Source: an uncultured Bacilli bacterium
GTDB taxonomy: Bacteria > Bacillota_I > Bacilli_A > RF39 > UBA660
Assembly (NCBI GenBank): GCA_947632415.1
Contig: CANRPB010000051.1
Coordinates: 1 to 10,075, forward strand
Direction of reading: 5' to 3'
Length of the DNA: 10,075 nucleotides
Part shown: positions 1 through 7,179 of the stretch, piece by piece
Layout: each line of letters begins with the position of its first letter
Position numbering within the stretch: the stretch's first letter is position 1
Made by a program: the position numbers and the translations under genes
Notes under the pieces: model-generated
Told to the model about the DNA's origin: nothing
What the model saw: the letters and a program-made list of their open reading frames with translations, nothing else
Database searches by the model: none

Positions 1-37
1 CACAACTAGGACATTTATTATCTAATACTTTACCCAC
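1..37 (-). CDS. Probable zinc-ribbon protein, N-terminal fragment cut by the window edge
   Basis: Only the first 12 codons are present, reading MGKVLDNKCPSC from a GTG codon at 35-37. A GAAGG Shine-Dalgarno lies seven bases upstream of the GTG, which is why I accept this start. The CPSC motif so close to the N-terminus, after a short K-V-L-x-N-K-C lead, is typical of small zinc-ribbon proteins of Bacillota that begin with a CxxC knuckle. The second knuckle is outside the window, so function cannot be assigned. The gene follows the large prepilin on the same strand with a 66-base gap and no clear terminator between them, so the two could be co-transcribed. The call rests on the RBS and the CxxC and is tentative. 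Confidence 0.5.
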   Translation of the reverse strand, partial: MGKVLDNKCPSC

Positions 38-103
38 TATCTAACCTTCTTTCTGATAATTTATTTTTATGTTTTTTTCATATTTCCTTACCTTTCATTC
101 TCA

Positions 104-2212
104 TTATTGGAGGAGTTTAGATTTCAATACCTTTATAACTGGGCGAACACCAAAACTAGTACTGTCGTCACGATACACACCGTTAGCATTCAAGCTCCCA
201 AGAAATTCCACTTCCCATGCGAAGCTAAGCATCTTGGTATAAGAAGAAGCTGTCCAATAACCAAACGTTCTATCATCTTCTGTTTTACATCCATATTTTG
301 CACAAGTTGCTGTATTGTCAAACAACCACCAATATTCATTCGTTCCTACTTGGCATGCATCTTTACAATTTGTATCAAAATAGAACGGAGCACTTGATAA
401 TGTCCAACTATCATTACCAGTAATCTTTGCTATCTCCTCTGCTGTTATTAGGCGAGCTTTATAACCATTATAATTTACTGTATAAGTTCGTTCTTGATCT
501 CCACTAATCCATTTTGCCGTATAACTATCTGGCGTCTGTAATTCACTGGACCAACCTTTTGTATCATCTTGTAATACTTTCAATACTTCTCCTTCATCAC
601 TTCCTGGACCTGTATAATTCTCACTGTTACTTTCATCACTCTTTTCCCATGCTACTATTGATGTTGTATTATGATCTAATATTAAATTTACAGTATCTGA
701 ATTTTCACTATTTAAGAAGGAAAAGAATTTCATACAGCCTGATTTTAAAGGATTTTCTGTTGTATTTTTTGCCTTATTTGCTTCATAATCTTCCAGTGTA
801 CATCTTCTACCATCATCAACGTCAAAGTATATTTCATTTCCATTTGCATATAAAGATTTTCCTGGTTCATCTCCTTGTAATTGATTAGGATATATACTTG
901 GATAAGCATAATTATTTATTAATGCAACTCTAAATGATGTTTTATCTTTTTCATCTGTATTTGAATAATTAAGTATAGAACTTTTACCCCTTGTCAAATA
1001 CTCATTTTCCTCAGTTATAAAAGTATTTGTTTCATCATACCATTTACTTGTCTCAGATAATGATGAGCCAAGTGTTTCTTCACTTTGTTCAGTTACTATT
1101 ACATATTCCTGTGATAAACCACCCATGTCATATATTCCCGTCATATTACCAGTTGTACTTGTACTATCACCAGTATTAGAAGATGTTTTTGAATCCATTT
1201 TTGCATTTATTCCATACTTTGAATTTGTTAAATACGCCACTGCACCCCATTCATCATTCTTAATTAAATGAGTATTTATATCACTTAATCCATAAATATT
1301 ATTTTGATTTGCCATCTCACTCGATACCTGAGCAGCACTACTAAATTCTATATTTGTCCATGGTGTTTTATCCTTTTTTATAACAGGTTTACTATCTTCA
1401 CTACTAGTTTCATACTTTCCAACCCATATTCCCGCTAACTCTTGATTATTAATCGTAAAAGCAGGATGCGTTAACCATTCACCAGTCTGTGTTCCCATTG
1501 TCTTAGTACCTACATTCTCAAATGCAATCTTTATTTCAATTTGCTCATCCGACGAAAATAATTGATACCTAAATCTTGGAATCCAAACAAAATAAGCCAA
1601 AATATCACTTTCCTGTATCGGTGTACCAGGAATCGAATCCTTATACTCATTCCTTGACTTTGAATTTTCTTCATTTGTCTTAGACTCCTTTACTAACACA
1701 GCATTAGCCCAATTCTTCTCACTATAATTATACCATTTAGTATTAATATCCGCCTTTACCCATTTATCACCATCATAAACAACCGGTATCATATTATCAG
1801 CTAACTGTGGTCTATTTACATAATTAATAGTCTCCGTACACTCACCATTTTTAACAAGTCTATATGAAAAATTATTATAATTAGCATTATATGTTGCCTC
1901 TATAATTTGAGTATAATCTATCTCTTTACCATTCACATCCTTAAAAGGCGTTGTAATTATACTCTCATCTATTAAACTCTGAATAGGTATACAATACGTA
2001 CTACCATTTGCCTCATAAGTAGAAGCATAATTCTGTTTATTCTTCTCAATATATATATCCGTTGCACTCTCCAACAACTTCATATTAGCAGCACTAATCT
2101 GTGACTTTTTCTTATTTATATTTTCTGTTATTTTAGGTATTATCAAAACTGCTAAAAGACCTATTAAAGTTACCACTGCCAACAACTCAATTAACGTAAA
2201 TCCCTTTTTCAT
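104..2212 (-). CDS. Large prepilin-like surface protein with two FGE/C-type-lectin-like modules
   Basis: This 702-residue protein starts with a class III signal (MKKGFTLIELL): prepilin peptidase should cut after G4 and methylate F5, with the conserved Glu at position +5, followed by a hydrophobic helix to about residue 28. The ATG at 2210-2212 is chosen because the signal begins there and an AGGGAA-type RBS lies just upstream; an in-frame extension would add 18 residues of poly-Phe-like sequence. Ordinary pilins have 120-180 residues, so about 500 residues are extra. Module 1 (about 205-435) has FVWIPRFRY, GIWVGKYET, EWGAVAYL, GIYDMGGLSQEY and SFRVAL, in the order seen in formylglycine-generating-enzyme/C-type-lectin-like domains. 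Module 2 (about 570-702) has RLITAEEI, GYWTAS, AWEVEFLG and FGVRPVI, a related fold. Cysteine pairs in module 2 suggest disulfides outside the cell. Likely an adhesive or ligand-binding tip pilin; its partner is unknown. The last 130 bases differ in GC content and codon use from the rest. Confidence 0.85.
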   Translation of the reverse strand: MKKGFTLIELLAVVTLIGLLAVLIIPKITENINKKKSQISAANMKLLESATDIYIEKNKQNYASTYEANGSTYCIPIQSLIDESIITTPFKDVNGKEIDYTQIIEATYNANYNNFSYRLVKNGECTETINYVNRPQLADNMIPVVYDGDKWVKADINTKWYNYSEKNWANAVLVKESKTNEENSKSRNEYKDSIPGTPIQESDILAYFVWIPRFRYQLFSSDEQIEIKIAFENVGTKTMGTQTGEWLTHPAFTINNQELAGIWVGKYETSSEDSKPVIKKDKTPWTNIEFSSAAQVSSEMANQNNIYGLSDINTHLIKNDEWGAVAYLTNSKYGINAKMDSKTSSNTGDSTSTTGNMTGIYDMGGLSQEYVIVTEQSEETLGSSLSETSKWYDETNTFITEENEYLTRGKSSILNYSNTDEKDKTSFRVALINNYAYPSIYPNQLQGDEPGKSLYANGNEIYFDVDDGRRCTLEDYEANKAKNTTENPLKSGCMKFFSFLNSENSDTVNLILDHNTTSIVAWEKSDESNSENYTGPGSDEGEVLKVLQDDTKGWSSELQTPDSYTAKWISGDQERTYTVNYNGYKARLITAEEIAKITGNDSWTLSSAPFYFDTNCKDACQVGTNEYWWLFDNTATCAKYGCKTEDDRTFGYWTASSYTKMLSFAWEVEFLGSLNANGVYRDDSTSFGVRPVIKVLKSKLLQ
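125..260 (-). other. Candidate hypervariable 3' segment (DGR-VR-like) of the large prepilin gene
   Basis: This segment encodes the end of module 2, from about ASSYTKML to FGVRPVI. Counted by eye, GC is about 40-45% here against roughly 27-33% elsewhere in the gene. Codons switch from A/T-ending to a run of NNY codons (AGC, TTC, AAT, GCT, AAC, GGT, TAT, CGT, GAC, GAC, AGT, ACT, AGT). Variable regions of DGR target proteins sit at the very C-terminus of a C-type-lectin fold, and their mutable codons derive from AAY. That matches the position and composition here, but no template repeat or reverse transcriptase is in the window. This is an inference. Confidence 0.35.
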
Positions 2213-2234
2213 ACATTCCCTACTTTCTCTATAT

Positions 2235-2263
2235 ATTATAAAAAAAAAACAAAAAAAAAACAA
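2235..2263 (-). promoter_or_regulatory. Putative promoter of the large prepilin with a poly-T spacer
   Basis: On the minus strand TTGTTT (2258-2263) is followed by a 17-base spacer made of T7-G-T9 and then a perfect TATAAT (2235-2240), 22 bases before the start codon. The -35 box matches only TTG, so the -10 box carries most of the weight. The two T tracts of about ten bases each lie inside the spacer, so slippage would change the -35/-10 spacing. Confidence 0.4.
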
Positions 2264-2267
2264 CAAT

Positions 2268-2299
2268 AAAAAAAGAGAATCATGATTTTATTCACGATT
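2268..2299 (-). terminator. Rho-independent terminator after eno
   Basis: On the minus strand AATCGTGA and TCATGATT form an 8-bp stem (one G-U pair) around a six-base ATAAAA loop, followed by CTC and seven T residues (2268-2274). The ascending arm begins inside the eno TAA stop codon (2298-2300). It separates enolase from the large prepilin downstream. Confidence 0.6.
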
Positions 2300-3527
2300 A
2301 CCCCTTTATCTCATCCTCAATCCTCATCAATTGATTATATTTACATATTCTATCAGTCCTAGACAAAGAACCAGTTTTAATCTGACCCAAATTTAAACCC
2401 ACAGCCAAATCAGCAATAGTCGTATCCTCCGTCTCACCACTACGATGCGAAATAATAGTTTTATAATTATTCTTCTTAGCAAGCTCTATCGTCTCCAATG
2501 TCTCAGTAATCGTTCCAATTTGATTAACCTTCAACAAAATAGCATTACCAGCATGTTTATCAATACCCATTTGTAAACACTTTTTATTTGTAACAAATAA
2601 ATCATCACCAACTAATTGAACCCTTTTCCCTAACCTTTCCGTTATTAACTTAAATCCTTCCCAATCATTTTCATCAACAGGATCCTCAATTGAAATAATT
2701 GGATACTTATTAACCAACTCTTCATAAAAATCAACCAACTCTTCAGTTGTTAAACTTATTCCCTCACCAACTAACTCATATTTACCATTCTCATAAAATT
2801 CACTAGCCGCAACATCAATAGCCAAACACACGTCTTTACCAGGTTCATAACCAGCCCTTTTAATAGCCTCAATTATTAAATCAAACCCCTCACTATTACT
2901 TTGTAAATCCGGTGCAAAGCCACCCTCATCACCAACACCAGTAGATAAATTCTTACCATTTAAAACCTTCTTTAAATTATGAAAAACCTCAGCACCAATC
3001 CTTACACGATCATGAATATTATCAGCCTGCGGAATAATCATAAACTCCTGAAAATCCAATTTATTATCAGCATGCGCTCCACCATTTATAATATTCATCA
3101 TAGGAACTGGTGCCTCAACTCCATCTCCAACATATCTATACAAAGGAACCTTTTTAAAATTAGCAGCAGCCTTCAAAACAGCCATAGAAACACCCAATAT
3201 AGCATTAGCACCAAACCTCGACTTTGTCTCAGTTCCATCCAACTCGATCATAGCATAATCAATTTTCCTCTGATCCAAAGCATCCATACCAATTACTAAA
3301 TCACGCAATTCATTATTAACATGAGCTACGGCATTTAAAACACCCTTTCCCATATAACGATATCCACCATCTCTTAACTCCAAAGCTTCCCTTATTCCAG
3401 TAGAAGCACCAGAAGGTACAGCTGCACGTCCCATAACTCCACTTTCCAATATTACGTCCACCTCAACAGTTGGATTTCCACGTGAATCCAATATTTCACG
3501 TCCAATTACATCTTTTATCTTTGACAT
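2298..3527 (-). CDS. eno: Enolase (phosphopyruvate hydratase)
   Basis: Enolase converts 2-phosphoglycerate to phosphoenolpyruvate in glycolysis, in the cytoplasm, as an Mg2+-dependent TIM-barrel dimer or octamer. The 409-residue protein is slightly shorter than the usual ~430 but keeps every block: ILDSRGNPTVEVDV and PSGASTG at the N-terminus, H152 in GGAHAD, Q160-E161, G-D-E201-GGFAPDL, the Mg2+ ligands D238 (AIDVAASEFY), E281 (SIEDP) and D308 (GDD), the catalytic base K333 (LLKVNQIG), H361-R362-S363 (SHRSGETEDT) and K384 (GQIKTGS). It should therefore be active. The ATG has a GGGAGAG RBS nine bases upstream. It lies 45 bases downstream of the enolase-like gene with no promoter I can recognise between, so it is probably co-transcribed with it from the promoter near 4650-4680. 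A terminator overlaps its stop codon. Confidence 0.98.
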   Translation of the reverse strand: MSKIKDVIGREILDSRGNPTVEVDVILESGVMGRAAVPSGASTGIREALELRDGGYRYMGKGVLNAVAHVNNELRDLVIGMDALDQRKIDYAMIELDGTETKSRFGANAILGVSMAVLKAAANFKKVPLYRYVGDGVEAPVPMMNIINGGAHADNKLDFQEFMIIPQADNIHDRVRIGAEVFHNLKKVLNGKNLSTGVGDEGGFAPDLQSNSEGFDLIIEAIKRAGYEPGKDVCLAIDVAASEFYENGKYELVGEGISLTTEELVDFYEELVNKYPIISIEDPVDENDWEGFKLITERLGKRVQLVGDDLFVTNKKCLQMGIDKHAGNAILLKVNQIGTITETLETIELAKKNNYKTIISHRSGETEDTTIADLAVGLNLGQIKTGSLSRTDRICKYNQLMRIEDEIKG

Positions 3528-3572
3528 TATATCACTCTCCCATAATATTTTAACACTTTCAAAAAAAAAATA

Positions 3573-4568
3573 CTAATAATCATGCAATATTTCCACTAAT
3601 CTATCACAAAAATCACTACTTTCAACCCTAATATAATCAACATTCAAAGCAACAGCCAAATCACATACCATCGCGCTATTAGCATGAGAAACAATAACCT
3701 TATAATTATTTTTATGAGCTAAATCAACCAAATCAATAAACTTAGTTACACTCCCAACATCACAAAAATTAACATCAATAACCCCTCCCTCAGCACCAAT
3801 TTCATATGGTAACTTTCTAATATCATTTGAAAACTCTTTCCTTTCAACAATCGAAACATCACTACCCAAATTATCCATCAACAATTGAATCACATCATCC
3901 GAAGAAGAAACAAACACCAAACTAATACCATACCTACTACAAAGCATCTCACAATAAGAAAAAAACTCAGAATCCAAAAAATCATCATTAAGAGAAAAAA
4001 CATCAAAAGATAACGCCAAAGAAACATCACTTTTAAGACTATAACCCTTTTTATTTATAACCGAAACAATAAAAGACAAAAAATCATCAATACTCGATCC
4101 TTCAACAACATTATTATCAAAAAAAGACAAAAAATCATCAAATATTTTTACATTTTTATCAATAGAATCACTTTGAGCAACAACCATCAACCTATTAAAA
4201 CCCGAAACACTCCTATCCATAACATCAAATATCAAAGAAGGCACACTCACACTATTACTTATATACTTAAACAAAGGAACACCCAATTCCCTCGAAGCAG
4301 CCATTAAAACCGCCAAAGACATATTCAAAACAACATCCTTCAAATCATCATTATTGGCAGAAAACCGTAACATATTAATATCTATACTCGCTTGATCAAA
4401 AACCTCTATTCCAATAATTTTCCTCTTTAATTCATCAAATTGTTCCAATACCCTATTATTAATATTAAAAAACTTAGTAGTGCTCACAACACCACTCTCT
4501 AAGATAACATCAACACATATCTCTGAACTTAACTGATCATCAATGATAATATCCTTTATTTTTGACAC
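3573..4568 (-). CDS. Catalytically dead enolase paralogue (enolase-like protein)
   Basis: This intact 331-residue ORF is a divergent duplicate of the adjacent enolase. Matching blocks are MSKIKDII, EICVDVILESGVV, NMSLAVLMAASRELGVPLFKYI, and DVNFCDVGSVTKFIDLVDLAHKNNYKVIVSHANSAMVCDLAVAL split across residues 265-308. Almost all functional residues are gone: the SGASTG loop and GDEGGFAPDL are deleted or unrecognisable, QE161 aligns with NR, D238 with Ser, the EDP and GDD ligand motifs are replaced (VSS, VER), catalytic K333 aligns with Asp, HRS becomes HAN (only the His stays, H295), and K384 aligns with Arg. It cannot be a working enolase; a binding, structural or regulatory partner role is possible but unknown. 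I chose the GTG at 4566-4568 because it gives the same MSKIKD start as Eno, with GGGAG eight bases upstream; the duplicated region includes this RBS. An in-frame ATG at 4581-4583 would add MGDDY. The frame is open throughout, which argues against a pseudogene. Confidence 0.85.
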   Translation of the reverse strand: MSKIKDIIIDDQLSSEICVDVILESGVVSTTKFFNINNRVLEQFDELKRKIIGIEVFDQASIDINMLRFSANNDDLKDVVLNMSLAVLMAASRELGVPLFKYISNSVSVPSLIFDVMDRSVSGFNRLMVVAQSDSIDKNVKIFDDFLSFFDNNVVEGSSIDDFLSFIVSVINKKGYSLKSDVSLALSFDVFSLNDDFLDSEFFSYCEMLCSRYGISLVFVSSSDDVIQLLMDNLGSDVSIVERKEFSNDIRKLPYEIGAEGGVIDVNFCDVGSVTKFIDLVDLAHKNNYKVIVSHANSAMVCDLAVALNVDYIRVESSDFCDRLVEILHDY

Positions 4569-4650
4569 ATAATCATCTCCCATTAAATTATGTACCCCAT
4601 AATAAGAAATTAATCAAAAATCAAAAAAATCTCAGCATACACTCTTAATC

Positions 4651-4679
4651 ATTATACCATCTAAAACCACTTTTATCCA
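4651..4679 (-). promoter_or_regulatory. Putative sigma-A promoter of the enolase-like/eno operon
   Basis: On the minus strand TGGATA (4674-4679; 4 of 6 consensus) and a perfect TATAAT (4651-4656) are separated by exactly 17 bases. They lie between the terminator of the preceding prepilin gene and the start of the enolase-like gene, leaving a leader of about 75 bases. Confidence 0.5.
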
Positions 4680-4698
4680 TATCCAAACATTATCAACT

Positions 4699-4722
4699 AA
4701 AAAGAACCCAATCAGAGTTCTT
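4699..4722 (-). terminator. Rho-independent terminator after the small prepilin gene
   Basis: On the minus strand AAGAACTC and GGGTTCTT form an 8-bp stem (one U-G pair) with a five-base TGATT loop, followed by a short T run. The first arm includes two bases of the TAA stop codon at 4721-4723. The short T tract makes it weaker than a textbook case. Confidence 0.5.
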
Positions 4723-5176
4723 ATTCCTTTGGAATTGAAGCATTTCCCTTTTCATACTTATATCCAGAATATTTACCAACACTACAATTTTCCAAAACCA
4801 ACTTGCCAGCAGTAATCGTTCCAACAGATTTCTTAGGATCTTCAGTACTACCACACACAACATCATCACCCTCATAATCAACAACCAAAGTTTGAGTTTT
4901 ACCAGGAATGTCAGTAGCACTTTCTTTAATAGTTAACTCTATAGTCTTTTTACCATCAGTATCTTTATCTCCATCAATAGATAATTCTTGTTCATATAAA
5001 GACTTAGTATAAGCAAGCTCTACAGCCTTTCCATAACCAGTAACACTATTCTTTGCCGCACCCCTTCGCGCAGTCTCAATAATATTTAAAATGATTGGAA
5101 CCGTAATAACCGCAATAATCGCCAAAATTACAATAATTGCCAACAACTCAATTAAAGTAAAACCACGTTTATTCAT
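4721..5176 (-). CDS. Prepilin-like protein with type IV pilin/pseudopilin N-terminal methylation motif
   Basis: The 151-residue product begins MNKRGFTLIELLAIIVILAI: a short basic leader, prepilin-peptidase cleavage after G5, Glu at +5 of the mature chain, and one hydrophobic helix (about 6-28) that would anchor it in the membrane and form the pilus core. The remainder is a small hydrophilic head with acidic and Lys-rich stretches and one Cys pair (VVCGS and LENCS) that could form a disulfide. Size and layout fit a major or minor pilin of a type IV-like or Com-type system. The ATG at 5174-5176 is preferred over an in-frame GTG at 5198-5200 because the signal begins there and a GGTGGTGAG RBS is correctly spaced. 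No assembly ATPase, platform protein or prepilin peptidase is in the window, so the machinery must be encoded elsewhere. It appears to be a single-gene unit with its own promoter and terminator. Confidence 0.88.
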   Translation of the reverse strand: MNKRGFTLIELLAIIVILAIIAVITVPIILNIIETARRGAAKNSVTGYGKAVELAYTKSLYEQELSIDGDKDTDGKKTIELTIKESATDIPGKTQTLVVDYEGDDVVCGSTEDPKKSVGTITAGKLVLENCSVGKYSGYKYEKGNASIPKE

Positions 5177-5206
5177 CACACATCTCACCACCTTATCCAC
5201 AAAAAT

Positions 5207-5235
5207 ATTTTACCACACATTTTAAATCAATTCAA
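5207..5235 (-). promoter_or_regulatory. Putative sigma-A promoter of the small prepilin gene
   Basis: On the minus strand TTGAAT (5230-5235) and TAAAAT (5207-5212) are spaced by 17 bases, and the -10 box is preceded by TGG, giving an extended -10 (TGnTAAAAT). It starts right after the spoVAE stop codon, about 30 bases before the chosen start. Confidence 0.5.
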
Positions 5236-5586
5236 TCAATCCTTAGGTTGAAATAAGAAACATAAGAAAAACGAAAATATAATAGCCGAAGCAATACCCG
5301 AAGCAGTCAAATCAAAAATTCCCATTAAAAGGCCCATAATTCCATAATCACTAGCAGCCGACATCGCCCCATGAATTAATAAATGTCCAAAACTAGTAAT
5401 TGGAACACTCGCTCCTCCACCAACAAACAAAATAATTTTATCATATATACCAAAAGTATCTAAAAAAGCACCAACAACAACAAAAATTGCCGTAATATGC
5501 CCAGGAGTAAGTTTAGTATTATCAAGAATAATTTGCGCAATTAAACAAACAAATCCACAAAACAAAAACGAATTTAAATAGATCAC
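5236..5586 (-). CDS. spoVAE: Stage V sporulation protein AE (SpoVAEb-type)
   Basis: SpoVAE is an inner-membrane subunit of the SpoVA complex that moves dipicolinic acid with Ca2+ into the forespore and releases it at germination. The 116-residue protein has hydrophobic segments at about 3-22, 30-47 and 82-112 and the family motif TPGHITAIFVVVGAFLDTFGIYD, here around residues 27-49, plus GASVPITSFGHLL in the middle. That PITxFxH core also occurs in SpoVAC, in line with their common SpoVAC/SpoVAEb family. It starts with GTG at 5584-5586, directly after the spoVAD TAA with no gap; a GGAGG eight bases upstream lies inside the last spoVAD codons, implying translational coupling. It is the last sporulation gene here. 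Confidence 0.93.
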   Translation of the reverse strand: MIYLNSFLFCGFVCLIAQIILDNTKLTPGHITAIFVVVGAFLDTFGIYDKIILFVGGGASVPITSFGHLLIHGAMSAASDYGIMGLLMGIFDLTASGIASAIIFSFFLCFLFQPKD

Positions 5587-6573
5587 TTATATAACCTCCA
5601 AACTAATAGCATGAGCAATACTAGGAATCGATAACTTTTGATTAACCATTGTCGGAGACATTAAAGCACCAGTAGCCACCAACAATACCCTAGTAAATTC
5701 ACCCTTCCTCATCTTCTCCATTACATAAGAATAAGCAACAAGCGGTAAACAAGCAGGCCCACTTCCACCAGCATAAACAGGCTGTGAATCAATATCATAA
5801 ATCATACTTGCAGCATCATCATAATTCTTCAAATCAATATTATATTCCGTCTTCATATACTCAACCAACATCTTTTTACCATAAATACCCAAATCACCCG
5901 TCAAAATCAAATCATAATAACCAACTTCCCTTTTAGTATTCATTAAATGCTTATAAATAGTATCACCAGCAGCAGGAGCCATCACAGCACCCATATTAAA
6001 AACATCCTTAACACCCATATCAACAACAGTGCCAATCGTACTACTATCAACCCTGACACCCTTTTTCTCCCTAGTCAAATAAGCACACGTTCCACCAGTT
6101 ACCGTAAACGTTGTATAACAAGGCTTAGGACCTCCATACTCAACCGGATACCTGAATTGCTTTTCCGCCGCATTATTATGAGATGAAACACTGCAAATAA
6201 CATTATCACAAACCTTATTTTCAACCATATTAGCACCGATAATAAGCCCCTCAACACTACTAGCACAAGCACTATAAATACCCAAATAAGGAATCCCCAA
6301 TCGACTAGCAGCATAATTAGAACTAGTAAGTTGATTCATTAAATCACCAGAAATATGCAAATCAATCTGAAACCTAGTTTTTTTAATCTTATTCAAAAGA
6401 ATATCAACACTCTCATCAATCAATTTACTCTCCGCTTGCTCAAACGTTTTCTCATTAAAATAAAACTCATCATAACTTTTATCAAACAATTTACTAAAAG
6501 GCCCATGAGCCTCATATGGTCCAGTAACAGTGCTAACATCATTTAAAAAAACATTATCATATTTATTAGTCAT
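5587..6573 (-). CDS. spoVAD: Stage V sporulation protein AD
   Basis: SpoVAD is the peripheral, thiolase-fold member of the SpoVA complex; in Bacillus it binds dipicolinic acid at the outer face of the spore inner membrane. The 328-residue length fits the family. Visible family features are VTGPYEAHGPFSKLFDKSYD (15-34), the thiolase-like segment GIYSACASSVEG with Cys103, SSHNNAAEKQFRYPVEYG (130-147), TGDLGIYG (225-232) and YAGGSGPACLPL (267-278). There is no transmembrane segment, as expected. The ATG follows the spoVAC TAG after a single base, with a GGGGG Shine-Dalgarno inside the spoVAC end, so the genes are translationally coupled. Confidence 0.96.
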   Translation of the reverse strand: MTNKYDNVFLNDVSTVTGPYEAHGPFSKLFDKSYDEFYFNEKTFEQAESKLIDESVDILLNKIKKTRFQIDLHISGDLMNQLTSSNYAASRLGIPYLGIYSACASSVEGLIIGANMVENKVCDNVICSVSSHNNAAEKQFRYPVEYGGPKPCYTTFTVTGGTCAYLTREKKGVRVDSSTIGTVVDMGVKDVFNMGAVMAPAAGDTIYKHLMNTKREVGYYDLILTGDLGIYGKKMLVEYMKTEYNIDLKNYDDAASMIYDIDSQPVYAGGSGPACLPLVAYSYVMEKMRKGEFTRVLLVATGALMSPTMVNQKLSIPSIAHAISLEVI

Positions 6574-6574
6574 A

Positions 6575-7015
6575 CTAAGCCCCCATTATCAATAATCTCA
6601 ACAAACCAAAAACATATGCACCCACAACACCAAAAATTATAACACTACCTGCCAATTTAAACATATTAGCTCCCAAGCCCATAATCATTCCCTCTTTTCT
6701 AAACTCCAAAGCCGCACTCTGCATCGCATGAGCAAACCCAGTAATAGGTATAATTAACCCACACTTAGCAAAATGAACCCATCTATCAAAAAAACCTAAA
6801 CAAGTAAGAAAACATCCAACAAAAATTAAAGTCACAATCATAAAAACAGAAGCCTCCTTAGTAGGAATATTTAAAAAATAAGAATATAAATCAATCAAAC
6901 CTTGTCCAATAATTCCCATAAAACCACCTACAACAAAAGCAACAAGTGCATTATATAATCTATTCTCTTTAGGCGTATACTTTTTTACAATACTTTGATA
7001 TTTTCTTTTCTCCAT
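6575..7015 (-). CDS. spoVAC: Stage V sporulation protein AC
   Basis: SpoVAC is a membrane subunit of the spore DPA channel; the Bacillus subtilis protein behaves as a mechanosensitive channel. The 146-residue product matches the family (about 150) and shows the typical N-terminus KYQSIVKKYTPKENRLYNAL, hydrophobic segments at about 22-47, 56-76, 84-97 and 122-143, and the GLIIPITGFAHAMQSAALE core (86-104). The start is the ATG at 7013-7015, with GGTGAT five bases upstream. An in-frame extension to 7201 would add 62 residues not seen in the family and is rejected. It heads a minimal spoVAC-AD-AE set; spoVAA, AB, AEa and AF are absent here. SpoVA operons are normally under sigma G, but I could not find a convincing sigma-G promoter. 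Confidence 0.94.
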   Translation of the reverse strand: MEKRKYQSIVKKYTPKENRLYNALVAFVVGGFMGIIGQGLIDLYSYFLNIPTKEASVFMIVTLIFVGCFLTCLGFFDRWVHFAKCGLIIPITGFAHAMQSAALEFRKEGMIMGLGANMFKLAGSVIIFGVVGAYVFGLLRLLIMGA

Positions 7016-7170
7016 ATTATCACCATTTTTATTTTGAATAAAAATTAAAAAAATATACATTTTTATATCATTAAAAACATTTCCAATTAAATAATTACAC
7101 ATTTTATAAGATGAAATTAATATTTTTAAAGAAAATAACCATAAAAATGACTTTCTAAGCTTCGTCAATA

Positions 7171-7179
7171 TGATATAAT
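7171..7179 (+). promoter_or_regulatory. Putative extended -10 promoter of recG
   Basis: TGATATAAT is a perfect extended -10 (TGn plus TATAAT at 7174-7179). There is no good -35 box at 16-18 bases (CTTTCT region), which is usual for extended -10 promoters. It lies about 90 bases before the recG start, in the divergent spoVAC-recG intergenic region. Confidence 0.45.

Noticed and set aside
107..888. Plus-strand ORFs across the prepilin gene, and similar ORFs opposite eno, spoVAD and recG
   Set aside because: They lie in other frames of well-supported genes, lack RBSs and show no recognisable domains.
4569..4583. ATG start of the enolase-like gene at 4581-4583
   Set aside because: It would contain the GGGAG RBS within its own coding sequence and has no RBS of its own; the GTG aligns exactly with the Eno start.
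7016..7140. Sigma-G promoter upstream of spoVAC
   Set aside because: CATCTTA resembles a sigma-G -10, but no GHATR -35 lies at 17-18 bases; other pairs had wrong spacing.
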